Assembly (NCBI GenBank): GCA_016858145.1
Contig: JAEHOE010000200.1
Span: forward strand, 102,427-166,426
Direction of reading: 5' to 3'
DNA from: Edaphochlamys debaryana
Lineage: Eukaryota; Chlorophyta; Chlorophyceae; Chlamydomonadales
DNA: 64,000 nucleotides
Made by a program: the position numbers and the translations under genes
Part shown: one piece after another, positions 46,112 through 58,000 of the stretch
Position numbering within the stretch: position 1 is the stretch's first letter
Layout of the letters: each line of letters starts with the position of its first letter
Notes under the pieces: generated by a model
What the model was told of the DNA's origin: nothing
Databases searched by the model: none
Seen by the model: the letters and a program-made list of their open reading frames with translations, nothing else

Positions 46112-49100
46112 CTACAACGGGCTTGGCGGGGCTAGGGACGGCCCGCCGGCAGCCGTCCGGCACGCCACCCACGCGGCGGCTCTGCAAGGCACGAGCTCCG
46201 TCGCGGGTGGGGCACGCCAGGCCGCACACGAGCCAATGCCCCCCTCGCTGCCCTGACACGACACCTGGCTCATGCGGCCCAGGAAGGATCCGCGCGAATC
46301 CACGCCAGGATCCATGTCCGTGAGATCAGGAGCTGTCATCGCGGCGCCTGTTGCGAGGACGGATCCGCCCAGCGGATAGCCGAGCGTGCGGCACGCGACG
46401 GTCGCGGCCGAGTCGTCGAAACCGCGATCGGCGCAAACGGCGCCATAGTCGCTGCCGCGAACTGACGCCTCGAGACGCGCAAGAATCGTGAGCGTGCTCG
46501 TAGAGCTATCGATCGTAGTCGTGCCGGAGGGCGCGGGCGATGCAGCGGCTCGGAGCGCGATCTCGGCGGTCCCGTCTTCGTCGGTACGGCACCTCACGCC
46601 TGCCAGCATGAAGCACACGCCGGCGGTCTCGGACGCTGGTGCGTTCAGCTCCCAGGCATCGAATTTGCCCGGAACCGCGTGGACGGTGCAGTCGCTGAGT
46701 GAGGATTCGGAGCCGGTGCAGCCCAGCTTGCCGAGCAGAAGCGGGGGGTTGTCGCCGCGGCGCCAGGCCCGGATGGGGTCGCCGCCGGCGAGGTAGCCCA
46801 GCTGGCGGCAGACGGTGTTGGCGGCGGCGGCGTTCCAACCGGCCCAGGGGTCGCCGCACAGGTACATGGCCTCCCCGCCGAGCGTGTTCTGGACCTGCAT
46901 GACGTAAGCAGAATTGAGGGAAGTGCGTGAGGCACGAGAAGGAGATTGGGGCCGATACAATCTAGCAGTACTACCGTACATCCGGCTGTGTGTAGCAAAG
47001 GGCCAGCGCGCACGAAGGCTATTTGTCTAGCTCCCTCGCTAGACCAACTGGCGCTGCCCCGTGAGTGCCGATTCTCACCTTGACGAGGCCAGCGCCACCC
47101 GCAACGGGGACCTCTGGATAGGCAGTGGGGAGCATGAGGACGAGGGACACGGCCGTGGGGGGCAGGGCGGTGGTGCCGGGCGGGGGCGGGGAGGGCGGGG
47201 CGGGGGGCGGGGAGGGCGGGTCGGGGGAGGCGGGCGGCGGGGAGGGCTCGAGAGGCGGTGGGGAGGGGGGCTGGAGAGGCGGTGGGGAGGGGGGCTCGAG
47301 AGGCGGCGGGGAGGGGGGCTCGAGAGGTGGGGGGGAAGGCGGCTCGAGAGGCGGTGGGGAGGGGGGCTGGAGAGGCGGTGGGGAAGGGGGCTGGAGAGGC
47401 GATGGGGAGGGGGGCTCGAGAGGCGGTGGGGAGGGGGGCTCGAGAGGCGGTGGGGAGGGGGGCTCGAGAGGCGGTGGGGAGGGGGGCTCGAGAGGTGGTG
47501 GGGAGGGGGGCTCGAGAGGCGGTGGGGAGGGGGGCTCGAGAGGCGGTGGGGAGGGGGGCTCGAGAGGCGGCGGGGAAGGGGGGCTCGAGAGGCGGCGGGG
47601 AGGAGGGCGCGATGGGTGGAGGAGAGGAAGGCGCGAGGGGCGGTGGGGAAGAGGGCTCGAGAGGTGGCGGGGAGGAGGGTGCGAGGGGTGGAGGAGACGA
47701 AGGCTCGAGGGGCGGTGGGGACGAGGGCGCGAAGGGTGGCGGGGGACGAAGGCTCCACGGGGGAAGGTGTGGGCGAGGGCGAGGGGGTGGGCGTCGGGGT
47801 AGGGGACGGCGATGGGGTGGGCTCGACCGGGCTTGGGATGGGGGTGGGCGAAGGGGAGGCGTCGCTTGGGCTGGGGCTCGGAATTGGGGTGGGCGAGGGC
47901 GATGGCTCCTCGGGGCTAGGTGTTGGGCTGGGGGTGGGCGTCGGGGAGGGCGACACATCCACCGGCGTGGGGCTGGGCGGCGCTTCCGGCGTGGGCGAGG
48001 GCGAGGCGTCGGCTGGGCTTGGGCTGGGGGTGGGCGAGGGCTCAGGAGTGGGGCTGGGCGAAGGCGTGGGAGTGGGCGTGGGCGAGGGCGAGGGCGACGG
48101 GGAGGGCTCAGGGAAGGGCTCCAGGGGCAGGGAGGGGAGCTCGTCATCCGGAGTTGAGGAGGGCGAGGGGGAGGGTGTGCCACCGCCGGTCGTGTCAGTC
48201 GGCGGCGCGGTCGGGGGCTGGGTTGCGGTGGGGCTAGGGCTGGGCGTGGGTGATGGCGATGGGGTCGGGGTGGGGGTTGGCGAGGGAGAGGGAGAGGTTG
48301 ATGGTTCTGGCGAGGGTTCCGGCGAGGGCTGGGGTGAGGGCTCGGGGGAGGGCTTGGGCGACGGCTTGGGGGAGGCGTAGGTGGGCGGAGTAGGCGGCTG
48401 CTCACTGGGGCTCGACTGCGGGTACGAGGGCGACGGCGTGGGGGTGGGCGAGGGGGACGGCGTGGGCGAGGGCGACGGCGTGGGGGTGGGCGAGGGGGAC
48501 GGCGTGGGCGAGGGCGACGGCGTGGGGGTGGGGCGAGGGGGACGGCGTGGGCGAGGGCGACGGCGTGGGGGTGGGCGAGGGGGACGGCGTGGGCGAGGGC
48601 GACGGCGTGGGGGTGGGGCGAGGGGGACGGCGTGGGCGAGGGCGACGGCGTGGCGAGGGCAACGGCGTGGGGGTGGGGCGAAGGGGACGGCGTGGGCGAG
48701 GGCGACGGCGTGGGGGGTGGGCGAGGGGGACGGCGTGGGCTGAGGGCGACGGCGTGGGGGTGGGCGAGGGGGACGGCGTGGGCGAGGGGCGACTGCGTGG
48801 GGGTGGGCGAGGGGGACGGCGTGGGCGAGGGCGACGGCGTGGGGGTGGGGGGGCTCTCCTGAGGGATAGGACGGCGGCGGGGTCTGGGGCGGCGGAGACG
48901 TCGGGGCCATGGGCACCGGGGAGGGCGGGGCTTCGGGAGAGGCTGGTTTGGGCGGGTAGGAGCTTGGCGGCGTCGGAGGCTGGACGGGCGGCGGGGAGCT
49001 TTCAGCCTCGGTGGTGGGGGTGGACGGAGGGGGTGGGGTAGGAGTGTGGGGCAGGAGCACGTCGCTTGGGGGTGGCGAGCTGGCCTGAACCGGAGGCGGG

Positions 49101-52100
49101 GTCGTGGGGGGAGGGGTGCTCGGCGGGTAGGAGGGCGGGTAGGACGGGGGAGGCGTTGGCGGAGGGCTGGGGTGGGGACTCGGTGGGACGGACGGCGGGT
49201 AGGAGGGCGGGTAGGAAGGCGGAGACGGCGGCAGGGGCCCTGGTAGCAGCGAGAATTGATCACATGTGCGGAGTCAGTGAAGGGCCCACAGCGGTCGCGA
49301 CAACCACAGACCGCAACAAACAGCCTGAGAACCCGATTGATCTACAGCCCCATACCACTCCCCACTCCCCCTCATTGCCAGCCGGCACTCACCGCCGCCG
49401 CACTCGACTGCCGCCAGCTGTCCCTTGCCCGCACCGCACGCCGCAGCCGCGGCGACCGCGCCGTGCGTGCAGTGCTCCAGCAACGATTCGTCTCCCCGGC
49501 ACGCCACCGCCACCGCCAGCTGTGCCTCGCTGTCATCAGCGCGGCTCTGAAGGGCGCTGCCGAAAGAAAACCCTAGTTGGCGGCACACGACGCCGGCCGA
49601 AGCGTGGGTCCAGTCGGGCCCAGCGCACACGCCCGCCCAAAGGTCAGGCCCAAGGGAGACCTCGAGCCGGCCCGAGCCTGGCTTGGCGCCGCCCGTGGTG
49701 CGGACTGCGGGGCAAGCGCGGAAAAGCGGCGGCGGGTGTTGAAGCAGGGCAGGCGCGATACCGTAGCCGGTGCATGTCTGCAGCTACGAGGCCCGGGACA
49801 GGCAGCCAAAGGCCTAGCGGACCAGGGGGGGCAGGGGCGCTCACCCTTGGACAGATCTGCCTCTCCGCTGACGCAGGCGACCCCCGCGGGGCCGTCGTCG
49901 TTGACGCAGGCCTGCTGGCCCCAGGGCAGCCGCACGCAAGCCGTGAGGTTGGCCTCGCTGCCCTTGCAGCTCTGCATCGGGGCGGGGTGGGAGAGCAGGG
50001 CGGGGGAAGGGTGATGAGGTCAGGGAAGCACGTGGGGGTCGGGAACCAAGCCTACCCCCGGAACCCCCCCGTCAGTCAAAACCCTGACACTTGTAAACCC
50101 AGCCTGCAGCTACCTGCTAGATCCCCCCACGCTCGCTTCCGCAACGTGTCCCCCCCGCGCACCTGGATGTTGAGCCGCGCCTGGCCCGCCGAAACCCCCC
50201 AAACAAAATCCCCCAGCTGCGCACCCGGCCTCGACCCAGAGGTCCCCCTACGCCCGTTTTTTCTACACCGATTGCCCCTGCTCTCGCCTGGATGTTTAGC
50301 AGAGCCGCGAGTTCGGCCCCGGCGGGCGCCGGCACCGAGGAGGTGAAGCCGGGGGTGGCGGCGGTGCGGGGCAGGCCCAGCGGGCCCAGGCCCAGCTGCC
50401 TGCAGGCCACGGTCGCCTCGTCCACCCCGAGGTGCTTCACGCACACGGCGCCCCACACGCGGCCGTCGTCGTTGGAGGCCTGGGGTTGGCGGTTGGCGGT
50501 TGGGGGTTGGGGTTGGGGATTGAATGACGCGGGTTTGAAGAAGGCGTGTCAAGGTTAAGAGCAAGGCAAGTGCAAATTGGTTGCTGAGCGCTGTAAGATG
50601 GGGGAAGTCACGGGGCCAGTTCCCAGGATGTGGGCACAGGCTGAGGGCTCTGGTCCCTTAGGCAACGCAGAAGGCGCAGCCCCTCTCGCACCGCACCTGG
50701 AGCCAGCCCGCACCGCCAGTGCCGCCACCGGCGAGGCGTAGCACAAAGGGCGGCTTGGGGCCGTCACTGGGAGGGGACGGCGACTCGTCGTGCCCGCGCT
50801 TGCATTTCCGCTTGCCGTTGGGAAGCACCACCCACACGCCGTCCAGGCAGTCCTCCGTGGGGGGCGGCGCGGAGAAGCAGGTAGCATCGTCCGGCTCACA
50901 CTCCCACGGCTTGCCCGAGGGAGAGGGCTTGGGGGAGGGGGAGGACTTGGGGGAGGGGGAGGGCTTGGCTGAAGGCGAGGGCTTGGGTGAGGGTGAGGGC
51001 TTCGCCGAGGGGGAGGGTTTAGGGGAGGGGGAGGACTTGGGGGAGGGGGAGGGCTTGCCGGAGGGGGAAGGCTTGGGGGATGGGGAAGCCTTGGGGGAGG
51101 GTGAGGGCTTGGCCGAGGGGGAAGGCTTGGGGGAAGGGGAGGACTTGGGGGAGGGGGAGGGCTTGGCTGAAGGTGAGGGCTTGGGGGAGGGGGAGGGCTC
51201 GGCTGAAGGCGAGGGCTTGGGGGACGGGGAGGACTTTGGGGAGGGGGAGGGCTTGCCCGAGGGAGAGGGCTTGGGGGAGGGGGAGGACTTGGGGGAGGGG
51301 GAGGGCTTGGCTGAAGGCGAGGGCTTGGGGGACGGGGAGGGACTTGGGGGAGGGGGAGGGCTTGCCCGAGGGAGAGGGCTTGGGGGAGGGGGAGGACTTG
51401 GGGGAGGGGGAGGGCTTGGCTGAAGGCGAGGGCTTGGGTGAGGGTGAGGGCTTCGCCGAGGGGGAGGGCTTAGGGGAGGGGGAGGACTTGGGGGAGGGGG
51501 AGGGCTTGCCGGAGGGGGAAGGCTTGGGGGATGGGGAAGCCTTGGGGGAGGGTGAGGGCTTGGCCGAGGGGGAGGGCTTGGGGGGAGGGGAGGACTTGGG
51601 GGAGGGGGAGGGCTTGGCTGAAGGTGAGGGCTTGGGGGAGGGGGAGGGCTCGGCTGAAGGCGAGGGCTTGGGGGACGGGGAGGACTTTGGGGAGGGGGAG
51701 GGCTTGCCCGAGGGAGAGGGCTTGGGGGAGGGGGAGGACTTGGGGGAGGGGGAGGGCTTGCCCGAGGGAGAGGGCTTGGGGGAGGGGGAGGACTTGGGGG
51801 AGGGGGAGGGCTTGGCTGAAGGCGAGGGCTTGGGCGATGGGGATTTGTCCTTATCCTTGCCTTTGTCGTCAGACGGCGAGGGCGAAGGCTTGGGGGACGG
51901 CGACTGCTTGCTCGAAGGGACCTTGGGGGATGGAGAGGGCGTTGGGGATGGCGAGGGCTGGGGGGAAGGGGACTTGTCCTTGTCCTTATCCTTGTCCTTG
52001 TCCTTGTCCTTATCCTTCTCGCTTGGAGTTGGAGACGGCGACGGCGAGGGTGTGGGTGTGGGTGAGGGGGAAGGCGAGGGGCTCTTGTCCTTGTCCTTCC

Positions 52101-52733
52101 CAAAGGCGTTACCGTTACCGTTGCCATTTCCGTTGCCGTTCCCATTGTTATTGGGGGAAGGCGAGGGTGTGGGTGAGGGAGTAGGCGACGGCGAGGGGGA
52201 AGGCGAGGGGCTCTTGTCCTTGTCCTTCCCATTGGCGTTACCGTTACCGTTGCCATTCCCATTGTTATTGGGGGAAGGCGAGGGTGTGGGTGAGGGAGTA
52301 GGCGACGGCGAGGGGGAAGGCGAGGGGCTCTTGTCCTTATCCTTCCCAAAGGCGTTACCGTTACCGTTGCCATTCCCATTGTTATTGGGGGAAGGCGAGG
52401 GTGTGGGTGAGGGAGTAGGCGACGGCGAGGGGGAAGGAGAGGGGCTCTTGTCCTTATCCTTCCCAAAGGCGTTACCGTTACCGTTGCCATTCCCATTGTT
52501 ATTGGGGGAAGGCGAGGGTGTGGGTGAGGGAGTAGGCGACGGCGAGGGGGAAGGAGAGGGGCTCTTGTCCTTATCCTTCCCAAAGGCGTTACCGTTACCG
52601 TTGCCATTCCCATTGTTATTGGGGGAAGGCGACGGCTTGGGTGAAGGCGACGGCGAGGGGGAAGGAGAGGGACTCTTGTCCTTGCCATTTCCGTTGCCGT
52701 TCCCATTGTTGTTGTCGTTCTTCAGCAGCCGCA
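46112..52733 (-). CDS. large proline-rich SRCR-domain protein 2 (5' end missing, frame breaks in repeats)
   Basis: Supported exons: 52733-50697, 50479-50288 (GC donor), possibly 50180-50163, 49971-49845, 49704-49393, 49239-47079 and 46894-46112; about 1870 aa if frames are restored. Order: an [15 protein letters not shown] and SPSPKPSPS region, a Cys segment ([23 protein letters not shown]), SRCR pieces ([43 protein letters not shown]), a [13 protein letters not shown] region, and a C-terminal SRCR pair ([44 protein letters not shown]) ending PPSPL. The 3' exon aligns with SRCR gene 1 throughout but lacks its last intron. No signal peptide was joined confidently; exon 52733 needs an upstream phase-1 exon. 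Two repeat exons contain frame shifts. It could be two genes split at 49393/49239, but phases join perfectly there. Confidence 0.72.
47247..47590 (-). repeat. 24-bp coding minisatellite (PPSPPPLE unit)
   Basis: About 14 units of 24 bp, most containing CTCGAG, encode the octapeptide PPSPPPLE in one minus-strand frame. Near 47575 and 47750 the run changes frame relative to its neighbours. Confidence 0.88.
48431..48850 (-). repeat. 42-bp coding minisatellite with 41-43-bp variants
   Basis: The unit beginning CGACGGCGTGGGGGTGGG recurs about ten times. The first units are exactly 42 bp (14 codons of SPTP/SPSP). Later units gain or lose single G residues in G-runs (for example GGGGTGGGGCG for GGGGTGGGCG), which moves the reading frame. 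Confidence 0.87.
50909..51830 (-). repeat. SPSPK-coding higher-order repeat, about 450-bp period
   Basis: Short SPSPKPSPS(A/G)KP modules are grouped into a larger block that repeats. The segment starting near 50966 (CTGAAGGCGAGGGCTTGGG) recurs near 51415 in almost identical order, including the rarer CTTCGCCGAGGG variant. One extra G at about 51338-51341 changes frame within it. Confidence 0.85.
52081..52680 (-). repeat. 117-bp coding minisatellite (NGNGNG / [11 protein letters not shown])
   Basis: CTCTTGTCC-headed units begin at about 52081, 52210, 52327, 52444, 52561 and a diverged one at 52671. Three consecutive spacings are exactly 117 bp (39 codons). Each unit encodes [15 protein letters not shown] followed by an [10 protein letters not shown] stretch, with FG replaced by NG in one unit. 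All are in frame. Confidence 0.9.
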
Positions 52734-55057
52734 CTGTCAGGTGAGGGCAGGGGAGGCGGCGGCGGGGGCAGGGCACACGGTGAGTCACAGCCCCACCCGA
52801 CCATGCCGGCCACGCTTCACAGGCATTTTGCGTTGGCCTATGAAATTGCGACGCCAAGACTCCGCGGCACTACGCCCCGTTTTCTAAAATAAACCCGACC
52901 ATGCCGCCCTGCCCTGTCATCGGAATAAGGTGCGACGGCCGGCTAGGCTGGGGTGCTGGGATGACCGCCGGCCCCACGTGGATGGCACCACCACACTGCT
53001 AGGTCCAATGTTTGAGGGGGCACATAGATCGTCTAGGAGCCGTGTGGTGTGAGCGTCACCGCGCATACGCGGCGTGCCTTTCAACCCCGGCCTGGACTGG
53101 GGATCAGAGCAGACCCTTCAGCAAGTTTCAGCAAGAGTCAACGGCAGCCAGCCCTGCGTCTTTGGGCTGGTGGAGCAGGGCGACCCTGCAGACCGCCTGA
53201 CAACTGTGGAGGAGCCGGCTAGCGCGGCTGCTTCAGCTGCTTGCTCCGGCCATCCGGGTATCAGGCTTTGTGCGACCGTCTCATGCATTGTGAGTACCGA
53301 CCGGTACCCAGCTGTCTGGCCGCGCTCCGCCGCAACCCCACTCCAGACTCCACCCGTGCCCCCTGCCCGCACCTTTCCGTGGAGCTGCCCCCACAGCCTG
53401 GCGGCAGGCTTCTGCCTCCTCCGGTGGCAAGCTGTCGCACTCCTCTAAAGAGTCCCTGTGGGCAACGGGGGCGGGAAGACAAGTGGCGACGGGGGCGGGA
53501 AGGCAAGTGGGCTTCCGCGCATAACCCAGAAAGGCGCTCAAGGGCGCGAACCGCATGTCTGGACTCTGTGTCCAGATGCGAGCGGCAATTTGCTAGTCAT
53601 TGCCATCCGAACTCGCGGCAAAGAAGCAGGCGCTGTCGGGCGGGAGCGGCTCTGAGTTCACGTCCATGCCAGTTCAGGCAGCGAGCGAAGCCGCATCCCA
53701 GGCTTACCAGGTGACTCCTTTTCGCTTCCCTGGTATTGCTCCGCTGCCGGTTTGCCGAGTCTGAGCGTCCTGGGAAGCATGTGCTGCCATGACGAGGAGC
53801 GCCAGGGCCAGGCAAGCCGCAGCTCTCGCGCTACATGTTGTACTAGATATTAAACGTGCTCTGCACGCGGCAGGCGCGGCGGGCCGCCCGTCCGGGCCCG
53901 GCATTCTGCCCCGCTTCTCCGCCACTGCCGGGGTGCGCTATCCGCCGTTCCGTTGCAAAAGTTCTGTCCCTTGCCTTACTGCCTACTGCATGGTGGTATT
54001 TGAAAGCAGGGGCACGCAGGTCGGTAAGCGCCGACTGAGCCGGGCATGTGAGCAGTGAAGACGAGCTTTGTGCTTGGAGGCTTTGGTTTGTGTTCTTATC
54101 GCTACAGATTGTCGTGTAAAAATGGCTGGCAAGCGCGTTTGTGACGTCGGCGGGCGGGCGGGGAGGTAGGGAGGTAGGCTGCAAAATGTACATGTACGGC
54201 TCGTCCCACAGTCCGCACAGTCCTGGGTGCCTGTCGTCCTTGGAGTTCAGTGCGTACAGTGGAGCGTATACAAAGCGCAGGCTCCTGGGCGCTCGCCCAG
54301 CGAGGAAACGATGGGTCGGACTGGCCCGGTCCGTCCTGTCTTTACTGAGGGCTTCCGCGTTGGGAGGCACGCAGTCGCCTGACCTAGTGCCAAGTAAGCG
54401 CCCGTTGTGCTTCTGAGACATGCGCGCGCGCTGACTTCGTTACGAAGGGCAGCCCCGTCACCGGTTCACATGCTCCAGCATCGCACACAAAGCCGGTCGG
54501 AGAGACCACGCAATACACTTGAAGCCTGTAGACTAGGCTATGGAGGAGGAAGATCACGTCGAGGTTAGCCCGGAGCGTGGCGAAGGCACAGTCTTTCAGT
54601 CACTTGGCGCACATGGAGTTCCCTCCCCGAGCCCTCAGCCGAGTCCACCATCGGGCGCGCCACCACAAGCAATCACTGAAGCCAAACAAAGTATGTATGG
54701 TAGTATGCTCCTCGTCAGGGCTCCACCAATCAAAGCCTAGGAACGCCCTTCATGCCCTTCGCCATGGACCACATGTCGTCAGTCCCCAAGCGATCTCCAA
54801 CGCCAATCACGCCACTGAGTCTTCTCCGAACCCGTGCTTATCCAGCAGGAACGTGCGCTACTACTTATCACCTACACCAAGCGGATCACCAGCCTGCCCT
54901 CTAAGCCTGGATTTCCTCCAAGACCCCCTTGATGCCCCATGCTTCCTGCCCCATGGCCGCTGCCCCCTACTCCCAGTTCTGGATCCCCAGCCCCAATTCT
55001 CCCACAACCATGCTTCCCACCTCCCCCAAACCCATGCTTCTTCCGCTCCCCTTCGGC
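52734..55057. other. region between SRCR gene 2 and CFAP206
   Basis: Should contain the missing 5' end and promoter of SRCR gene 2 and the 3' UTR of CFAP206. Apart from the signal-peptide-like ORF noted separately, no exon could be joined with confidence. Confidence 0.4.
53708..53904 (-). CDS. signal-peptide-like ORF, possible first exon of SRCR gene 2
   Basis: The open frame reads MPGPDGRPAAPAACRARLIS and then a hydrophobic core RAAACLALALLVMAAHAS, consistent with a secretory signal with a long N-region. It ends at a good donor (CACCTG|GTAAGC). Its end phase (2) does not fit the acceptor at 52733 (needs 1), so an additional exon would be required. The link to SRCR gene 2 is inference from strand, spacing and type of signal only. 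Confidence 0.3.
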
Positions 55058-58000
55058 TCAGTGCTGGTGCGGCTGCCCCAAGTCCAGCTCCAGGCGCACC
55101 ACGTTCATCTTGACGTCGGGCGCCCCCCGCAGCCCCGCCACGTACTGCAGCTTGCGCGGCATGGCCTGGCCCTTGGTGGCCTTGGTCTGAGAGGTGGCCT
55201 CGCGCGGCTTCCAGACCTGGGGGCGAGGGAGCGAGAGAGGGAGAGGCGGAAGAGGAGGTAAGGACGGGGAAGGGTGCGCGTTAGACTGTGCTTGTCCGAA
55301 CTGCTCGTGTGAGCGCCTCCGCTTGCAGGCCCGCACTTCACCCTCCCATCCTGCCCCCGCCGGCACCCCGCCGCGCCGCGCACCTGCGTCTCGTTCTCGC
55401 GCTTGAAGTGGCTCTCGTTCGTCTGCGTGCTGTGCGTGGCCTTCCCGCGCAGGTTGGCCAGCGCCAGCGCGCGGCGCCGCAGCGCCCACACGTTCCACTC
55501 GTAGCTCTTGTCGATGTGGCGCTCCATCACGTGCACCAGCGTCTGGCAGCCAAAGTCCACCTTGAGCGGCCCCGACATGGCCTGGCAGGGGGAGGGGAGG
55601 GCAGGGCAGGGAGGGGAAGGAGGGGAGAGGAGGGTGTTGGATAAGGGTTGGTTGCAGGGGGACCGTTGCGCCGGTCAGCGTGCTGTGCTGTCACGCGTCT
55701 GCATGTCTTCCCTCCCTCCTCCGCTGCACCTGCCCCCGCAGCCCGGCTCCCGCCAGCTGCCCTCCCCACCCCAAAGGCCCCCCCCCGGCCCCCATCCCCT
55801 CAGCCCTCCCACCCACCTGCATGATTGCGTGCACGTCCGCCGTGGGCCGCGCCGGCGGCAGCCCCAGCAGCCGCGCCAGCAGCGGCTCCCGCGCCACCGC
55901 CGCCCCCACCGCCGCCAGCAGCTCCGCCGGGCCGTCCATCATGGCGCGCATGTCGGCATTGGTGGCGAAGCCGTACACCTGGTCCTGCAGGGGGATGGGG
56001 GGATGGGGAGGGGTAGATGGGGGTTAGGCAGAGGGCTAGCGCGAGTAGTCCCCAGCACGCCTACACGTCACTTCCCTGCTGCCCTGTGCCCTGTGCCCAG
56101 GGGCGGGTGCCTCGGAGGGGCATGTCAACAAACCAGCAAGCCCCGCACCCTTGCCCGCCCCACCTCCACCGTCCAGCTTGCACCCTTCCCTTTGTCCCGC
56201 CGCCGCCCCCTCCCCTCCGCCCCCGCACCTTGTACGCCAGGTACCCGAGCTTGGGGTTGGCCCTCTGCAGCAGCGGGCAACCCCCCGCGGCGCCCCGCGC
56301 CAGAGTGCCGGGGCAGAACCCAGACAGCGCCAGACCCGGCTGCAGCTCGCGGTCCGACGGCGAGCGGATGTACTCCAGCCCGCCGAGCCCGCCTGCGTCG
56401 CCGCCCTCGGCCCCGGCGGCGCCGTCGCCCTGTGCGTTCTGTAGCCCGTCGAGGGCGGTGAGGGTGGACTCGGAGAGCTGCTCCGCCAGGGCGTTGGCGG
56501 CGGCGGCGGCAGAGCCCGGCCCGCCGGCCGCCGCCCCCGCCGAGCCGGTGCGGGAGGAGGCGCCGCTGCCGGTGCTGGTGCTCGTGGCTGTGGGGGTGGG
56601 AGAGGGGGAGGGCCGGGGTACCGCGTGAGTGGCTGAGCGGACAGCAGCCGGAACAGATCCGGGTTCTTTGAGAGGTATGGACACAGCGTGAGCGACGGGC
56701 GGCTCATGTAAGCTAGGCAAGCGTAGCAGGTGCGGCGGAAAGCCAGCTGGGGCCGGGCCAAGCCATCCGGAACCAGGTGCGGCCCCTAAGCATCCACAGC
56801 CAAGCGCGCTCACTGGCTGTCCGCTTGGCCCCGGCGGAGGGCGGCGGCGCCAGCACGCTGCCCGGCGGTACGGCGGACAGCTCCGACAGCTCGTCGTACA
56901 ACCGCTGCCGTACCACAAGCATGCGCAGCTCCTGGTGCAGGCCCGTGTGGAGGGCGCCCAGCCTGGGGGCCGGAGGGAGGGGGGTCACGAACACACACGA
57001 TGAGTGGGACTGGTGTAGACCCGGTCCATCTGCCACATGCTGATGTCGTGATATGCATCCGCGCTCCCCGGCCTTCTCGTTCCCATGAAACGCACGGCTG
57101 GGGTAACCCGCCCCCCGCCTTTCTCCTCCACTCCGCACCTGTCGAACAGAGGGTAAACCGCGTCCTTGGACACAGCCGCGGCGTTGCCCACCGTCTCGTG
57201 GACCTGCCGGGGTGGGGGCGACGGGGTGGGGGTGGGGTGGAGGGCAGTTTGGGCAGCGGAACAAGAAACACTGGCTGCTGCCAGGCCCCCCTCACACTCT
57301 GCCTGCGTTTGACCAGGCCAGCATCCCTCCAGATGACTGACTTCCAGCGTCCTTCGATGGACATCGACCTGCCCGTCTGCCCCGGCAGCCTGCCCCCTCT
57401 CCTCGTCCCCCCCCTCCAGCACCACGTTGCCCTCCAGCCCCAGCTGGGCGCGATACCCTTGCCCCCCCAGGCCCCCCTGGACCCTTTCTCCCCCCTGGAA
57501 CACCGCAGCGCTCCCTCCCGCCTCCCCTCTCCGCCCCCGCCACCCCGCCCCCGCCCCCCCCCCCCCACCAGCGCCACGGTGCCCTCCAGCTCCGCGTCCA
57601 GCTGCTCAGCGGCCGCCAGGCCCTCCTGCAGGTCCGCCTGGAGGGGGTGGTGGTGGTGGAGGAGACGTGGTGGGTGGGGTGCTTTAAATAACCTTTCAGT
57701 GTGCGGCGGCAGCCCCAGCCCGACAGCAAGCGGGAGCTCAGCAGCGGCAGCCCCGCCACCTGCTGTGCCTCCATCACCTCCGAGCACTATCCATTCCCCC
57801 CTCCCCTTCCCCATCCCCCGCCACCTTGTCCCCCCGGTCCTTCCCGCTTCGTCCCTCCGTCCCGCCCCGCTCCCCACCTTGAGCGCCTCGAACAGCTGCA
57901 GCGCCTGCCCCCGGTTCAGCACCTCGGCGTTCAGCTGCCGCCGCCGGGCCTCGTCCGGGTCGGCGGGGGCCGCGGGGGCGGCCTCGGCGCCCTCCGACCC

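Noticed and set aside
47061..48380. Plus-strand ORF of 439 codons, Gly/Arg/Glu-rich
   Set aside because: It is the antisense of the proline-rich exon of SRCR gene 2. The minus strand has splice sites, SRCR homology and a matching paralogue.
52081..52680. Regular repeats considered as a CRISPR array
   Set aside because: Nuclear eukaryotic coding sequence; units are contiguous 117-bp coding repeats with no unique spacers.
51080..52744. Plus-strand ORF of 554 codons, Gly/Glu-rich
   Set aside because: Antisense shadow of the SPSPK and NGNGNG repeats; no domain and no splice logic.
52734..52857. Start of SRCR gene 2 at an in-frame ATG at 52857
   Set aside because: It would read through a good polypyrimidine acceptor (CCTGACAG at 52734) and gives no signal peptide, unlike SRCR gene 1.
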